Positions 1 to 7,633 are shown, numbered from the stretch's first letter. The stretch: 9,391 bases of DNA from an uncultured Erysipelotrichaceae bacterium (GCA_902782505.1 CACZNO010000151.1:1-9391), one strand, 5' to 3'. A program made the numbers and translations. Notes: generated from the letters alone by a model not told the origin.

Positions 1-2
1 CA

Positions 3-1343
3 AAAGAAAAATGGGGGATCCTGGTCATCGGATTACTGGTTTTGTTTCCGCTGAAAGTCGCACAGATCGGGTTTTTGCTGCCGGTGTTGATCAGACTGGA
101 ACGCGTATTTCATAACGATCATCCGAACCTGGGCGTCCTCGGCGTTTCGCTTTTGACGCAGCTTTACGTAAACGGTTATGTACGTATAGTTTATCCGGTG
201 ATGGTATTTCTGATGCGGTCGTTTTATTCTGCGGCGTTTCTTTTGAGTTTTCTATGGATTTGGCTTCCGGTACAAAGAATCCTTTTATGGTATAACGGCA
301 TACTGAGTAAACTGAGCAGTTTCGCAGATCAGAAACTCTTTGTGATCGCCGGAAAACCGCATCCCGCCGTTTTTCTCGGATTAGTGGTTTTATGGATTGA
401 AATCGGATCATACCGCAAACGGAAAAGCATCTGTCTGTTCTGCGCTCTTTTCCTTTTGACGCTGTTTCAGAACTGGTGGATGCCGTATGCGAGAGTGACG
501 TTTATCGACGTGGGTCAGGGAGATGCGGCATTGATCAGTCTTCCGTTTCACCGGGCGAATTTCATGATCGATACCGGCGGTTTATACGGCAAGAACGTTG
601 CCGAAGAAATCGATATCCCGTTATTGTATTCCTATGGGATCCAAAGCCTTGACGCGGTGATTCTGTCCCATGAAGACTATGATCATTCCGGCGGATATAC
701 GTCTTTGACAGAAATAATTCCGGTAAAGAAAACGTTTCGGGAAAAAACGGAAATCATACAACTGGGCGACGTAAAGATCCGCGATTACCTCTATGATCGG
801 CTTTATGAAGACGAGAACTCCGACAGTCTGACCCAATATTTCAGCTTGTACGGGACGTATTTCTTTTTTTCGGGAGATTTGACAGCGCAGGGGGAATACG
901 ATCTGCGAATAAAAACGGGAAGACTTCCGACCGATATCATGAAACTGGCGCATCACGGGTCCAAAACCGGTACGAGTGATGAAGTACTGGCGTGTCTTCG
1001 CCCGAAGATCGGGATTATCTCCAGCGGCAAACACAACCGGTACCATCATCCGGCGTACAGTGTTACGGAGCGTTTAAAACAATACCGCGTGGAATACGAG
1101 AACACCGCCTACACCGGTGCGGTAACGTTTGCGCTGTTCCCGGGAGGGTGGATCATGCGCACCGAAAGCGGGATTTTCAAGGCGTCTTTTTCCTTTGAGA
1201 AACTGCGGGAGTATTCTTGGGGAATTCAAAAAGAAAATGACAAACAGGATACGGAAACTGATAAAATAGAGACAGAGAGAACGTTGTATGAATTACATAG
1301 TCGAAGGCAAGGACGCGTATCTGACAAGCGAACAGATCCGTAA
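3..1343 (+). CDS. comEC: ComEC/Rec2 competence channel protein, C-terminal part (5' end outside window)
   Basis: ComEC is the inner-membrane channel through which single-stranded DNA enters during natural transformation. This fragment holds the last hydrophobic segments (roughly the first 145 residues) followed by the extracytoplasmic metallo-beta-lactamase-like domain. That domain shows FIDVGQGDA (from 501), the metal-binding motif SHEDYDHSGG (from 666), a SGDL motif (near 873) and LAHHGSKTG (from 945), then SSGKHNRYHHP near 1020. These are the expected ComEC C-terminal signatures in the expected order. The frame is open to the left edge, so the true start lies outside the window; the TTG at 42 is not a credible start. 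The tail after about position 1180 is charged, weakly conserved-looking and overlaps holA by 56 nt. The neighbour holA supports the assignment, since comEC-holA is a common Firmicute pair. Whether the cell is actually transformable cannot be judged from here. Confidence 0.93.
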   Translation, partial: KEKWGILVIGLLVLFPLKVAQIGFLLPVLIRLERVFHNDHPNLGVLGVSLLTQLYVNGYVRIVYPVMVFLMRSFYSAAFLLSFLWIWLPVQRILLWYNGILSKLSSFADQKLFVIAGKPHPAVFLGLVVLWIEIGSYRKRKSICLFCALFLLTLFQNWWMPYARVTFIDVGQGDAALISLPFHRANFMIDTGGLYGKNVAEEIDIPLLYSYGIQSLDAVILSHEDYDHSGGYTSLTEIIPVKKTFREKTEIIQLGDVKIRDYLYDRLYEDENSDSLTQYFSLYGTYFFFSGDLTAQGEYDLRIKTGRLPTDIMKLAHHGSKTGTSDEVLACLRPKIGIISSGKHNRYHHPAYSVTERLKQYRVEYENTAYTGAVTFALFPGGWIMRTESGIFKASFSFEKLREYSWGIQKENDKQDTETDKIETERTLYELHSRRQGRVSDKRTDP

Positions 1344-2277
1344 GATCATGACAGAAGAACTCGGCGGATTCGATGAATGGAATCCCGAGGTTTTTTCCAT
1401 GGACGAAACGACCGTCGATGAGATCCTGCACGCTGCCCAGCAGTTTCCGTTTCTTTCCGACAAAAAGGGAATCGTCGTGAAAAACTGTGATTTTTCCGTT
1501 TCGGGAAAACGCGGAAAACCCAAACGCGAAGATCTCGATAAACTGATCGGATATCTGGAAAATCCGAATCCGACAACAGTTTTATGTTTGGACGTATCCC
1601 AGAATCCGCCGGACGGAAGAAGCCAGGATTCAAAGAAACTAAAGAAAATCTGCCGGTATATCAAGATACCGCCGCTCGATCAGGAAGCTTTTTCCAGGCT
1701 GGTTCATCAGGATCTATCAAAGATGAAGATCCGTCTGGACGCAAAAACCGACGCGGTCCTGATGGAACGGCTTCCGTTAGATGTAGCCAATTGGAAAACC
1801 GAAGCGGAAAAACTCCGCAATGTCTCCGGACCAATCACTCCGGAACTGATCGAAGAGCTGTTGCCGCGGCACTTTTTCGGAAACGGGGAAAAAGACGCGT
1901 TATTGTTCTCCAACGCGATTTTGGCGAAGGATCTGAAAAAGACCATGGAGTACTGGAACGATATCTCGGTGATGACAAAGGACTATTACAGCCTGATCGG
2001 GCTTACCGCGTCGCAGTTCAGGTTTCTCTACAAAGTAAAATACCTGGATTCCGTACGATTATCGGAAGAAGGAATCGCGAAGGAACTGGACGTACATCCG
2101 TACCGGGTGAAAAAAACTCTAGAAACCGTATCAAAGTACTCGCTGGAGGATATCTCGAAAGTACTGGACGAATTATCCAAGCTGGATGTGGATATCAAGA
2201 CGGGAAATATCGAGGATAAAACCGGATTTGAATTATTCTTACTGAGGGTTACGGGAGGCAAAGCATGGAATCGTTGA
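1288..2277 (+). CDS. holA: DNA polymerase III subunit delta
   Basis: HolA is the delta subunit of the clamp-loader complex, which opens the sliding clamp and loads it onto primed DNA in the cytoplasm. The 329-residue product has the usual family length. It begins MNYIVEGKDAYLTSEQIRKI, matching the family's N-terminal 'Y-x-x-x-G-x-(D/E)-x-(Y/F)-L' pattern, and lacks a Walker A motif, as expected for delta. The C-terminal collar region carries the characteristic stretch IAKELDVHPYRVKKTLE (about residues 263-279). Only a weak purine-rich ribosome binding site (around 1272-1281) precedes the ATG. The gene starts 56 nt inside the comEC frame, so translation is probably coupled to comEC. The stop overlaps the next gene by 13 nt. 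comEC-holA-rpsT is a conserved order in Firmicutes, which supports the call. Confidence 0.93.
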   Translation: MNYIVEGKDAYLTSEQIRKIMTEELGGFDEWNPEVFSMDETTVDEILHAAQQFPFLSDKKGIVVKNCDFSVSGKRGKPKREDLDKLIGYLENPNPTTVLCLDVSQNPPDGRSQDSKKLKKICRYIKIPPLDQEAFSRLVHQDLSKMKIRLDAKTDAVLMERLPLDVANWKTEAEKLRNVSGPITPELIEELLPRHFFGNGEKDALLFSNAILAKDLKKTMEYWNDISVMTKDYYSLIGLTASQFRFLYKVKYLDSVRLSEEGIAKELDVHPYRVKKTLETVSKYSLEDISKVLDELSKLDVDIKTGNIEDKTGFELFLLRVTGGKAWNR

Positions 2278-3446
2278 AAGAATTGTACCGCGTAGGGCCG
2301 GGACCCAGTTCTTCCCATACGCTGGCAATCAAGCGTATTTGTCAGTATTACCTGGAAAGATTCGGAAAAGACGCGCCGTATGACGTGACCTTGTACGGAT
2401 CTCTGGCGTTGACCGGAAAAGGGCATATGACCGACAAAATCGTTTTGGAAACTCTCGGAGAAAACGACACCAACATACGGTTTTCGACCGTCTGGGACGA
2501 ACATCCCAATACGATCAAAATCGTATCCGCACATCATGAACTGACCTTTTTCTCGGTCGGCGGCGGTGCGTTTACGATCAAGGGAGAACCCAGCATCGTC
2601 GACCGTTATGTCTATCCGGAAAACTCCATGACGCAGATCGAGCAATACTGCGCCGATCATAATATGAACCTGTATCAATACGTGGAAACCAGAGAACCGG
2701 GAATCCACGAATACCTGCGCGGCATTTTAAAGACGATGTTTAAAACGGTGGAAGCCGGGATTGACAAAGAGGGGATCCTTCCGGGAAAACTGCAGCTGCC
2801 GCGGGTCGCCAAAACATTGTACCGGCAGGCGCTTGATGAAAGAGATCCGAAAATCAAGAAAGACCTTATGATCACGGCTTTCGCGTATGCGTGCTCGGAA
2901 GAAAATGCCTCCGGCGGAATCGTGACCACGGCACCGACGCTGGGATCATGCGGCGTATTGCCTTCTGTTCTGTATTATTTCCGTTATATCGAAGGTGTTT
3001 CCGAAAAGAAACTGACAGAAGCTTTGGCCGTCGGCGGATTATACGGAAACGTCATCAAGACCAACGCGACCATTTCCGGCGCGGAGGGAGGCTGCCAGGC
3101 GGAAATCGGGACAGCATGCGCTATGGCCGCAGCCGCTATATCCTGGGTCCGCAAACTTCCGATCCATCAGATTTCCTATGCGGCGGAAATCGCCATTGAG
3201 CACAATCTGGGGCTCACCTGCGATCCGGTCGGCGGGTATGTCATGATTCCATGCATTGAACGCAACGGAGTCGCAGCGTTGCGTGCCTTCGACGCTTCCT
3301 TGTTCGCAGACCATCTGGGCCGCATCCGTCCCAACCGGGTCAGCTTCGATCAGGTCGTTCAGACCATGAAGTACACCGGTAAAAAAATCGCCCGCGAGCT
3401 CAGGGAAACTTCCCTCGGAGGCCTCGCAGGCGAGATCAAGATCTGA
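2265..3446 (+). CDS. Single-chain iron-sulfur L-serine dehydratase (L-serine ammonia-lyase), short form
   Basis: The enzyme converts L-serine to pyruvate and ammonia using an oxygen-labile [4Fe-4S] cluster. Residues 1 to about 105 form the beta-type domain (RVGPGPSSSHT at 9-19, LYGSLALTGKGHMTD at 43-57, SVGGGAF at 97-103). The rest is the alpha-type catalytic domain (APTLGSCGVLP at 223-233, EGGCQAEIGTAC at 274-285, LTCDPVGGYVMIPCIERN at 317-334). Cys277, Cys319 and Cys330 have spacings of 42 and 11, which match the cluster ligands known in this family. At 393 residues it is shorter than the roughly 455-residue fused E. coli type; the beta domain is trimmed and there is no ACT domain. A strong ribosome binding site, GGGAGG (2253-2258), sits 6 nt before the ATG. 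The gene lies 13 nt inside holA, so it is probably co-transcribed with comEC and holA, an unexpected place for amino-acid catabolism. The family is certain; the exact symbol (sdaA or sdhA type) is left open. Confidence 0.93.
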   Translation: MESLKELYRVGPGPSSSHTLAIKRICQYYLERFGKDAPYDVTLYGSLALTGKGHMTDKIVLETLGENDTNIRFSTVWDEHPNTIKIVSAHHELTFFSVGGGAFTIKGEPSIVDRYVYPENSMTQIEQYCADHNMNLYQYVETREPGIHEYLRGILKTMFKTVEAGIDKEGILPGKLQLPRVAKTLYRQALDERDPKIKKDLMITAFAYACSEENASGGIVTTAPTLGSCGVLPSVLYYFRYIEGVSEKKLTEALAVGGLYGNVIKTNATISGAEGGCQAEIGTACAMAAAAISWVRKLPIHQISYAAEIAIEHNLGLTCDPVGGYVMIPCIERNGVAALRAFDASLFADHLGRIRPNRVSFDQVVQTMKYTGKKIARELRETSLGGLAGEIKI

Positions 3447-3454
3447 GACAAACG

Positions 3455-3482
3455 AAAACCCTGCCGAACAGGGTTTTGTTTT
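3455..3482. terminator. Bidirectional intrinsic terminator between serine dehydratase and rpsT
   Basis: A perfect 9-bp stem (AAAACCCTG, 3455-3463, pairing with CAGGGTTTT, 3469-3477) closes a 5-nt CCGAA loop. On the plus strand the 3' arm ends in TTTT and is followed by GTTTT. On the minus strand the mirrored arm also ends in TTTT, followed by CGTTTG. It sits in the 34-nt gap between the two convergent stop codons, so it can end both the comEC-holA-dehydratase transcript and the rpsT transcript. Confidence 0.88.
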
Positions 3483-3753
3483 ATTCTTCCGTGTTTAAGT
3501 CGTTGACGGCTTTGCTCAAACGGCTCTTCATACGCTGCGCGTAGTTGCGGTGATGAATACCTTTACCTACGGATGCATCCAGTACGGAATACGCATGATT
3601 TAACGCGCTGTTAGCCTTTTCCGCATCATTTGCGCTTACGGCGCCGCGAACACCCTTGATGGCATTCTTGATTTTGGTTTTTTCGGATTTAACAGCTTCT
3701 GCTCTCTTCTGGCTGGTACGAACGCGTTTTTCCTGAGATTTAATATTTGGCAT
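3481..3753 (-). CDS. rpsT: 30S ribosomal protein S20
   Basis: S20 is a primary binding protein of the small ribosomal subunit that contacts 16S rRNA. The 90-residue product has the usual length and is strongly basic. It starts with MPNIKSQEKRVRTSQKR and carries the family's GKGIHHRNYAQRMKSRL stretch near the C-terminus. A clear ribosome binding site, AAGGAGG on the minus strand (3764-3770), lies 10 nt upstream of the ATG. The gene is transcribed on its own, opposite to all its neighbours, from the promoter at 3787-3815. The predicted 5' leader is only about 27 nt, too short for a large regulatory fold. Its place next to holA is the usual Firmicute arrangement. Confidence 0.97.
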   Translation of the reverse strand: MPNIKSQEKRVRTSQKRAEAVKSEKTKIKNAIKGVRGAVSANDAEKANSALNHAYSVLDASVGKGIHHRNYAQRMKSRLSKAVNDLNTEE

Positions 3754-3786
3754 CGAAGACTAGCCTCCTTCTTTGTACGCTTTAGT

Positions 3787-3815
3787 ATTCTATCAAATAT
3801 CAAAAATGAATGCAA
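3787..3815 (-). promoter_or_regulatory. Sigma-A type promoter for rpsT
   Basis: Read on the minus strand, TTGCAT (3815-3810) is separated by exactly 17 nt from TAGAAT (3792-3787). A TG dinucleotide just upstream of the -10 hexamer gives an extended -10 element. The predicted start near 3780 leaves a leader of about 27 nt before the rpsT ribosome binding site and ATG. Both hexamers match the consensus well and the spacing is optimal. Confidence 0.72.
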
Positions 3816-3838
3816 TGAAAAAAATGCGCGAATATGGT
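3810..3838 (+). promoter_or_regulatory. Weak candidate promoter for fmt
   Basis: On the plus strand ATGCAA (3810-3815) and TATGGT (3833-3838) are 17 nt apart. This would place the start about 30 nt before the fmt ATG. The -35 matches consensus at only 3 of 6 positions, so this is a suggestion. The gene must start from somewhere in this 120-bp divergent gap, because rpsT upstream is on the other strand. The proposed -35 is the same six base pairs used by the rpsT promoter on the opposite strand. Confidence 0.3.
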
Positions 3839-3873
3839 AACATATTCTCGTTAATACGGAAGGAGGAACCCGA

Positions 3874-4806
3874 ATGGTAAAAGTCATGTTTATGGGAACG
3901 CCGATGTTCGCCAAGAGAATCCTCGAACAGCTTTACCTGGAAGAAAACGCGGAAGTCATCGCGGTCGTTACCCAACCAGATCAGCCGGTGGGACGCAAAC
4001 AGGTCATGACGCCTCCGGAAGTCAAAGTTCTCGCACAACAGCACAATACCCCGGTCTACCAGCCTGTAAAACTGCGGAAAGAATACGGGGAACTATTGTC
4101 TTTAGGCGCCGATATGATCATTACCTGTGCCTACGGACAGATCGTCCCGAACGAAGTCTTGAACTGTGTACCGCTCGGTGCGTTTAACCTGCATGCTTCC
4201 CTGTTGCCGAAACTTCGCGGCGGCGCGCCGATTCAGCGCGCGATCATGAACGGCATGATGAAAACCGGAATGACACTAATGAAGATGAGTTCCCGTATGG
4301 ACGCGGGAGATATGATCGCAAAGTCGGAAGTTGAAATCGAACAAAGCGACGATTACGGAACGCTCGAAGAAAAACTGATGGATTCCGGAGTGAAACTTCT
4401 GCACGAATGGTTTGACCGTTTATGCGCCAAGGATTACACTGCCGAACCGCAAAAGGAAGAAGAGGCGACCTTTGCGCCGATCATCCGTCCCGAAGAAGAA
4501 AAGATCACGTTTACGGGAAATTACCGGGATGTGTATAACCATATCCGGGGATTGTTGCCAAGACCCGGTGTTTATGCGAAAGTAGAAGACAGAAAACTGA
4601 AGTTCTGGCATGTGTCCGTATCGGAGATGACAACGGACCGTCCGGACGGCGAAATCTTACCGTTTATCGGCGGAAATCTTTGCGTCGCCCTGGCAGGCAG
4701 AGTTCTCGTATTTGAAGAAGTACAGTACGAAGGAAAGAAGCGCTGCGCCGCACGTGATTTCAAAAACGGCGTCGGACGCACACTGGTGGGAAAGAGATTT
4801 TATTGA
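3874..4806 (+). CDS. fmt: Methionyl-tRNA formyltransferase
   Basis: Fmt formylates the methionine on initiator tRNA using 10-formyl-tetrahydrofolate, marking it for bacterial initiation. The product has 310 residues, near the 315 of E. coli. The catalytic triad appears as Asn105 and His107 in [22 protein letters not shown] (conserved part from 103) and Asp143 in RMDAGDMI, each one position before the E. coli numbering (106, 108, 144). The tRNA-recognition loop [18 protein letters not shown] (34-51) includes Arg41, matching the E. coli loop arginine. The C-terminal domain (about 203-310) is the oligonucleotide-binding fold. An oddity is GTPMFAKRI at 8-16, where most relatives have Asp in place of Met11. 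The ATG has a strong ribosome binding site, AAGGAGG (3860-3866), 7 nt upstream. The stop almost touches lepA. The deformylase gene def, often beside fmt, is not seen here. Confidence 0.96.
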   Translation: MVKVMFMGTPMFAKRILEQLYLEENAEVIAVVTQPDQPVGRKQVMTPPEVKVLAQQHNTPVYQPVKLRKEYGELLSLGADMIITCAYGQIVPNEVLNCVPLGAFNLHASLLPKLRGGAPIQRAIMNGMMKTGMTLMKMSSRMDAGDMIAKSEVEIEQSDDYGTLEEKLMDSGVKLLHEWFDRLCAKDYTAEPQKEEEATFAPIIRPEEEKITFTGNYRDVYNHIRGLLPRPGVYAKVEDRKLKFWHVSVSEMTTDRPDGEILPFIGGNLCVALAGRVLVFEEVQYEGKKRCAARDFKNGVGRTLVGKRFY

Positions 4807-4808
4807 GT

Positions 4809-6614
4809 ATGGACCAGAAATACATTCGGAATTTTTCCATTATCGCCCATATTGACCATGGCAAATCCACCCTGGCAGACCGGATCCTGGAGATGACGGA
4901 TACAATCTCCAAACGGGAAATGGTGGACCAGGTGCTGGATACCATGGATCTTGAAAGGGAACGCGGCATCACGATCAAGATGAACGCGGTCCGGCTTTTG
5001 TATACCGCAAAAAACGGACAGGTCTATACCTTCAACATGATCGATACTCCGGGCCATGTCGACTTTACCTATGAAGTATCCCGTTCCCTGGCGGCATGCG
5101 AAGGAGCGGTGTTGGTCGTGGACGCCACGCAGGGCATTGAAGCCCAGACTCTCGCAAACGTTTATCTCGCCATGGATAACAATCTGGAGATCTTCCCGGT
5201 CATCAACAAGATCGATCTTCCGTCCGCGCGGGCAGAAGAAGTCAAAACGGAAATTGAGAACGATTTGGGAATCCCCGCGGAAGACTGTCCGTGCATCAGC
5301 GCGAAAACCGGCGAAAATGTGCGCGACGTACTCGAAGAAATCGTACGCACGATCCCGTCTCCGGCCGGTGATCCGGAAGGTCCGTTAAAAGCTCTGGTGT
5401 TCGACTCGTATTATGATCCGTTCCGCGGCGTCATCGTCTACGTCCGTATCAAAGACGGGAAAGTGAAACCGGGCGATACGATCCGCTTTATGAACAGCGG
5501 TATGGACTTCATGGTGACGGAACTCGGGATCCGTACACCGCAGGAAATCAAGAAGGACTCCCTGGAAGCCGGAGAAGTAGGGTGGATCGCTGCGTCGATC
5601 AAGTCGATCCGCGACATTCAGGTCGGCGATACGATCACGCTAGCTTCCAATCCCTGCAAGACGCCTCTGGCAGGATACCGCAAACTGAATCCGATGGTCT
5701 ATTGCGGACTATATCCGACGGATAACGCGAAATACGGCGAACTGCGGGACGCGTTGGACAAACTGGTGCTGAACGATTCTTCCTTGACCTACGAACCGGA
5801 AACCTCGCAGGCTTTGGGCTTCGGATTCCGGTGCGGATTCCTGGGATTATTGCACATGGACGTCGTACAGGAACGTCTGGAGCGTGAATACAATCTCGAT
5901 CTGATCGCAACGGCGCCTTCGGTTGTTTATAAGTGTTATATGACCGACGGTACGGTACGGGAAGTCGATAACCCGGCCTTGATACCGGACGGGACCCGGC
6001 TTGATCATATCGAAGAGCCCTATGTCAAAGCGACCGTTTTCACGCCGCTGGACTATGTGGGGCCGGTCATGGAACTGTGTCAGGGAAAACGCGGTATTTA
6101 CGAAGATATGACGGTGCTGGACGAACATAGGCGTTCTCTGGTATACAGGATGCCGTTAGGGGAAATCATCTTCGATTTCTTCGACAAACTGAAATCGTGT
6201 TCGCACGGATACGCGTCGTTTGACTATGAATTATGCGGGTATGAAGGAAGCGATCTTTGCAAGATGGATATTCTTCTGAACGGACAGGCGGTGGACGCGT
6301 TAAGCGTCGTCGTACACCGGCAGTTTGCGTATCACCGCGGCGTTTCCATCACCAACCGTTTAAAGAAACTGATTCCGGCGCACCAGTTTGAGATCCCGGT
6401 GCAGGCCGCCATCAACAACAAGGTCATCTGCCGCTGCGATATCAAGTCCTTACGTAAAAACGTACTGGCAAAATGTTACGGCGGTGATATCACTCGTAAG
6501 AAGAAGTTGTTGGAAAAACAGAAGGAAGGTAAGAAGCGCATGAAGGCCGTAGGGCAGGTAACGATTCCGCAGGAAGCATTCATGGCGGTTCTTTCAATGA
6601 ACGATACCGAATAG
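4809..6614 (+). CDS. lepA: Elongation factor 4 (LepA), translational GTPase
   Basis: LepA is a ribosome-associated GTPase related to EF-G, linked to back-translocation in vitro and to 30S biogenesis and initiation in vivo. The GTPase motifs are all intact: AHIDHGKST (13-21), the switch I region ERGITI (51-56), DTPGH (79-83), NKID (133-136) and SAK (164-166). The unique C-terminal domain is present, ending in [20 protein letters not shown] and [12 protein letters not shown]. The 601 residues match the family length of about 600. The start is a choice. I prefer ATG 4809, 2 nt after the fmt stop, giving [25 protein letters not shown] spacing close to that of E. coli. An in-frame TTG at 4803, overlapping the fmt stop, would add two residues. 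The only ribosome binding signal is the weak GGGAAAGAG before 4797, so translation is probably coupled to fmt. Confidence 0.97.
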   Translation: MDQKYIRNFSIIAHIDHGKSTLADRILEMTDTISKREMVDQVLDTMDLERERGITIKMNAVRLLYTAKNGQVYTFNMIDTPGHVDFTYEVSRSLAACEGAVLVVDATQGIEAQTLANVYLAMDNNLEIFPVINKIDLPSARAEEVKTEIENDLGIPAEDCPCISAKTGENVRDVLEEIVRTIPSPAGDPEGPLKALVFDSYYDPFRGVIVYVRIKDGKVKPGDTIRFMNSGMDFMVTELGIRTPQEIKKDSLEAGEVGWIAASIKSIRDIQVGDTITLASNPCKTPLAGYRKLNPMVYCGLYPTDNAKYGELRDALDKLVLNDSSLTYEPETSQALGFGFRCGFLGLLHMDVVQERLEREYNLDLIATAPSVVYKCYMTDGTVREVDNPALIPDGTRLDHIEEPYVKATVFTPLDYVGPVMELCQGKRGIYEDMTVLDEHRRSLVYRMPLGEIIFDFFDKLKSCSHGYASFDYELCGYEGSDLCKMDILLNGQAVDALSVVVHRQFAYHRGVSITNRLKKLIPAHQFEIPVQAAINNKVICRCDIKSLRKNVLAKCYGGDITRKKKLLEKQKEGKKRMKAVGQVTIPQEAFMAVLSMNDTE

Positions 6615-6629
6615 GACAAGGAGAAACTT

Positions 6630-7136
6630 ATGAAAAAATGGTTGGCAGCGATTCTCACAGGATTCATGATTTGTACGATGTGCGCATGCAGCGGCTCCAA
6701 GGATTCAGATGCCTGGAAGAAGAAATACCAGACCTTTGAACTGGATCATCTGACGGTCTATGTGCCGAAGGAATATGTGATGACAGACGTGGCGGAAGCC
6801 CCGGATTCCTGGAATCTGGCGAAACAGAGCGAGAAACTCGTCGTCATGGCTTCCCTGGATTCCTATGAGCTTTTGGAGAAGTACGGGTTGGAAATCGACA
6901 ATATTGAAGATTTCACGAACCTGGCAACGGCCAGCGTCAAGAATCCCTCGATTACTTACGACAAAGACCGTGCGGAAATCACTTATCAGAACGATGACAT
7001 CGGGTATTATTACGTTGTCGGCATCTATAAAACTTCCGCCGGATACTGGAGTTTGAACTTTGTATGCACCGTCGAAGACCGTCCGGCAATGGAAAAGGAC
7101 ATGGCGGATTGGCTGCGTTTAGTAGAATTCAACTAA
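6630..7136 (+). CDS. Putative lipoprotein of unknown function
   Basis: The 168-residue product has a lipoprotein signal peptide: MKKW, a hydrophobic core, then a lipobox ending MCAC, with Cys20 the likely lipidated residue followed by a Ser/Gly/Lys/Asp spacer. It should be anchored on the outer face of the cytoplasmic membrane. The mature part is a single small domain beginning around residue 36 (FELDHLTVYVPKEYVM) and ending with an aromatic-rich strand region, YYYVVGIYKTSAGYW, and a final helix, MADWLRLVEF. This pattern resembles the PsbP/DcrB-like fold found in other small Firmicute lipoproteins; that is an inference from layout, not a recognised family match. A ribosome binding site, AAGGAG (6618-6623), lies 6 nt before the ATG. 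The gene starts 15 nt after the lepA stop, so it probably belongs to the fmt-lepA transcript. No function is assigned. Confidence 0.85.
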   Translation: MKKWLAAILTGFMICTMCACSGSKDSDAWKKKYQTFELDHLTVYVPKEYVMTDVAEAPDSWNLAKQSEKLVVMASLDSYELLEKYGLEIDNIEDFTNLATASVKNPSITYDKDRAEITYQNDDIGYYYVVGIYKTSAGYWSLNFVCTVEDRPAMEKDMADWLRLVEFN

Positions 7137-7159
7137 AAAAGAAATTTTTCGTCCGAGAG

Positions 7160-7190
7160 TTGAAACATTCGACTTATTCCCTGTTATAAT
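7160..7190 (+). promoter_or_regulatory. Extended -10 promoter for sepF-ylmH
   Basis: A perfect TATAAT (7185-7190) is preceded by TG at 7182-7183, making an extended -10 element. The best -35 is TTGAAA (7160-7165), 19 nt away, which is longer than optimal, but an extended -10 tolerates this. Transcription should start near 7196-7198, leaving a very short leader (about 20 nt) before the sepF ATG at 7217. This rules out the upstream in-frame GTG at 7193 as a translated start from this promoter. Confidence 0.75.
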
Positions 7191-7203
7191 AAGTGATAGC
7201 GAT

Positions 7204-7208
7204 GGAGG
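7204..7208 (+). promoter_or_regulatory. Ribosome binding site that fixes the sepF start
   Basis: GGAGG lies 8 nt before ATG 7217. It overlaps the alternative in-frame ATG at 7202, so that start and the GTG at 7193 have no ribosome binding site of their own. This selects ATG 7217, which also gives the usual SepF beginning. Confidence 0.8.
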
Positions 7209-7216
7209 AATCAAAT

Positions 7217-7633
7217 ATGAGCGTAAAAGATAAACTTACAGAATTTTTCTGGCAGACAACCGAAGATCCGGATGATACGGATGAAGCACCGGCTGAAGAA
7301 CCGGCAGAATCGAAGTCTATTTCCAAATATGAAAAGAAAGCCGCGAAGACAGCGCCGGCCAGCGCTTTCGCGAACATTTCCATTATGGAACCGCGTCATT
7401 TCGAAGACGCTTTCCAGATTGCGAACAAGTTAAAAGCGGGCGGATCCGTCATGGTCAACTTACGGAAGCTGGACGGACCGTACAAACAGCGTATGATCGA
7501 CATCCTCCAGGGTGTTACGTACGGCTTGGACGGCAGAACCATGAAGACCGATGAAAACTCGATCTTATGCACGCCGCGCAACATCACTGTCGAAGGTTCC
7601 AGCATCACCAACGACACCGACGCGGATGAATAA
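7217..7633 (+). CDS. sepF: Cell division protein SepF
   Basis: SepF is a membrane-associated protein that binds FtsZ and helps anchor and organise the division ring. The 138-residue product starts MSVKDKLTEFFW, an amphipathic helix of the kind that binds the membrane. An acidic, disordered linker rich in Asp, Glu, Ala and Pro (about 16-34) and a lysine/alanine stretch follow. The conserved C-terminal SepF domain covers about residues 53-127: ISIMEPRHFEDAFQIANKLK, VMVNLRKLD, MIDILQGVTYGLDG and ILCTPRNITVEG. The glycine-containing DILQGVTYGLDG segment corresponds to the dimerisation region of the family. The gene has its own promoter and a good ribosome binding site. It overlaps ylmH by 8 nt. 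The ylmG (YggT-family) gene that commonly sits between sepF and ylmH is missing. Confidence 0.95.
   Translation: MSVKDKLTEFFWQTTEDPDDTDEAPAEEPAESKSISKYEKKAAKTAPASAFANISIMEPRHFEDAFQIANKLKAGGSVMVNLRKLDGPYKQRMIDILQGVTYGLDGRTMKTDENSILCTPRNITVEGSSITNDTDADE

Noticed and set aside
42..44. TTG as the start of comEC
   Set aside because: The frame is open to the window edge and ComEC has a long N-terminal membrane part, so the true start is outside the window.
1584..2219. 211-codon plus-strand frame inside holA
   Set aside because: It is out of frame with HolA, very rich in Arg, Gly and Lys as expected from a shifted frame, and has no recognisable motif.
2028..2708. Long open frame antisense to holA and the serine dehydratase (226 codons)
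   Set aside because: It spans two genes with clear family motifs on the plus strand and has no ribosome binding site or protein-like features of its own.
7135..7150. A/T inverted repeat after the lipoprotein as a terminator
   Set aside because: The arms are only A-T pairs (AAAAA and TTTTT around GAAA), far too weak for an intrinsic terminator.
7193..7204. GTG 7193 or ATG 7202 as the sepF start
   Set aside because: GTG 7193 lies at or before the predicted transcript start, and neither has a ribosome binding site; ATG 7217 has GGAGG at the right distance and gives the typical SepF N-terminus.
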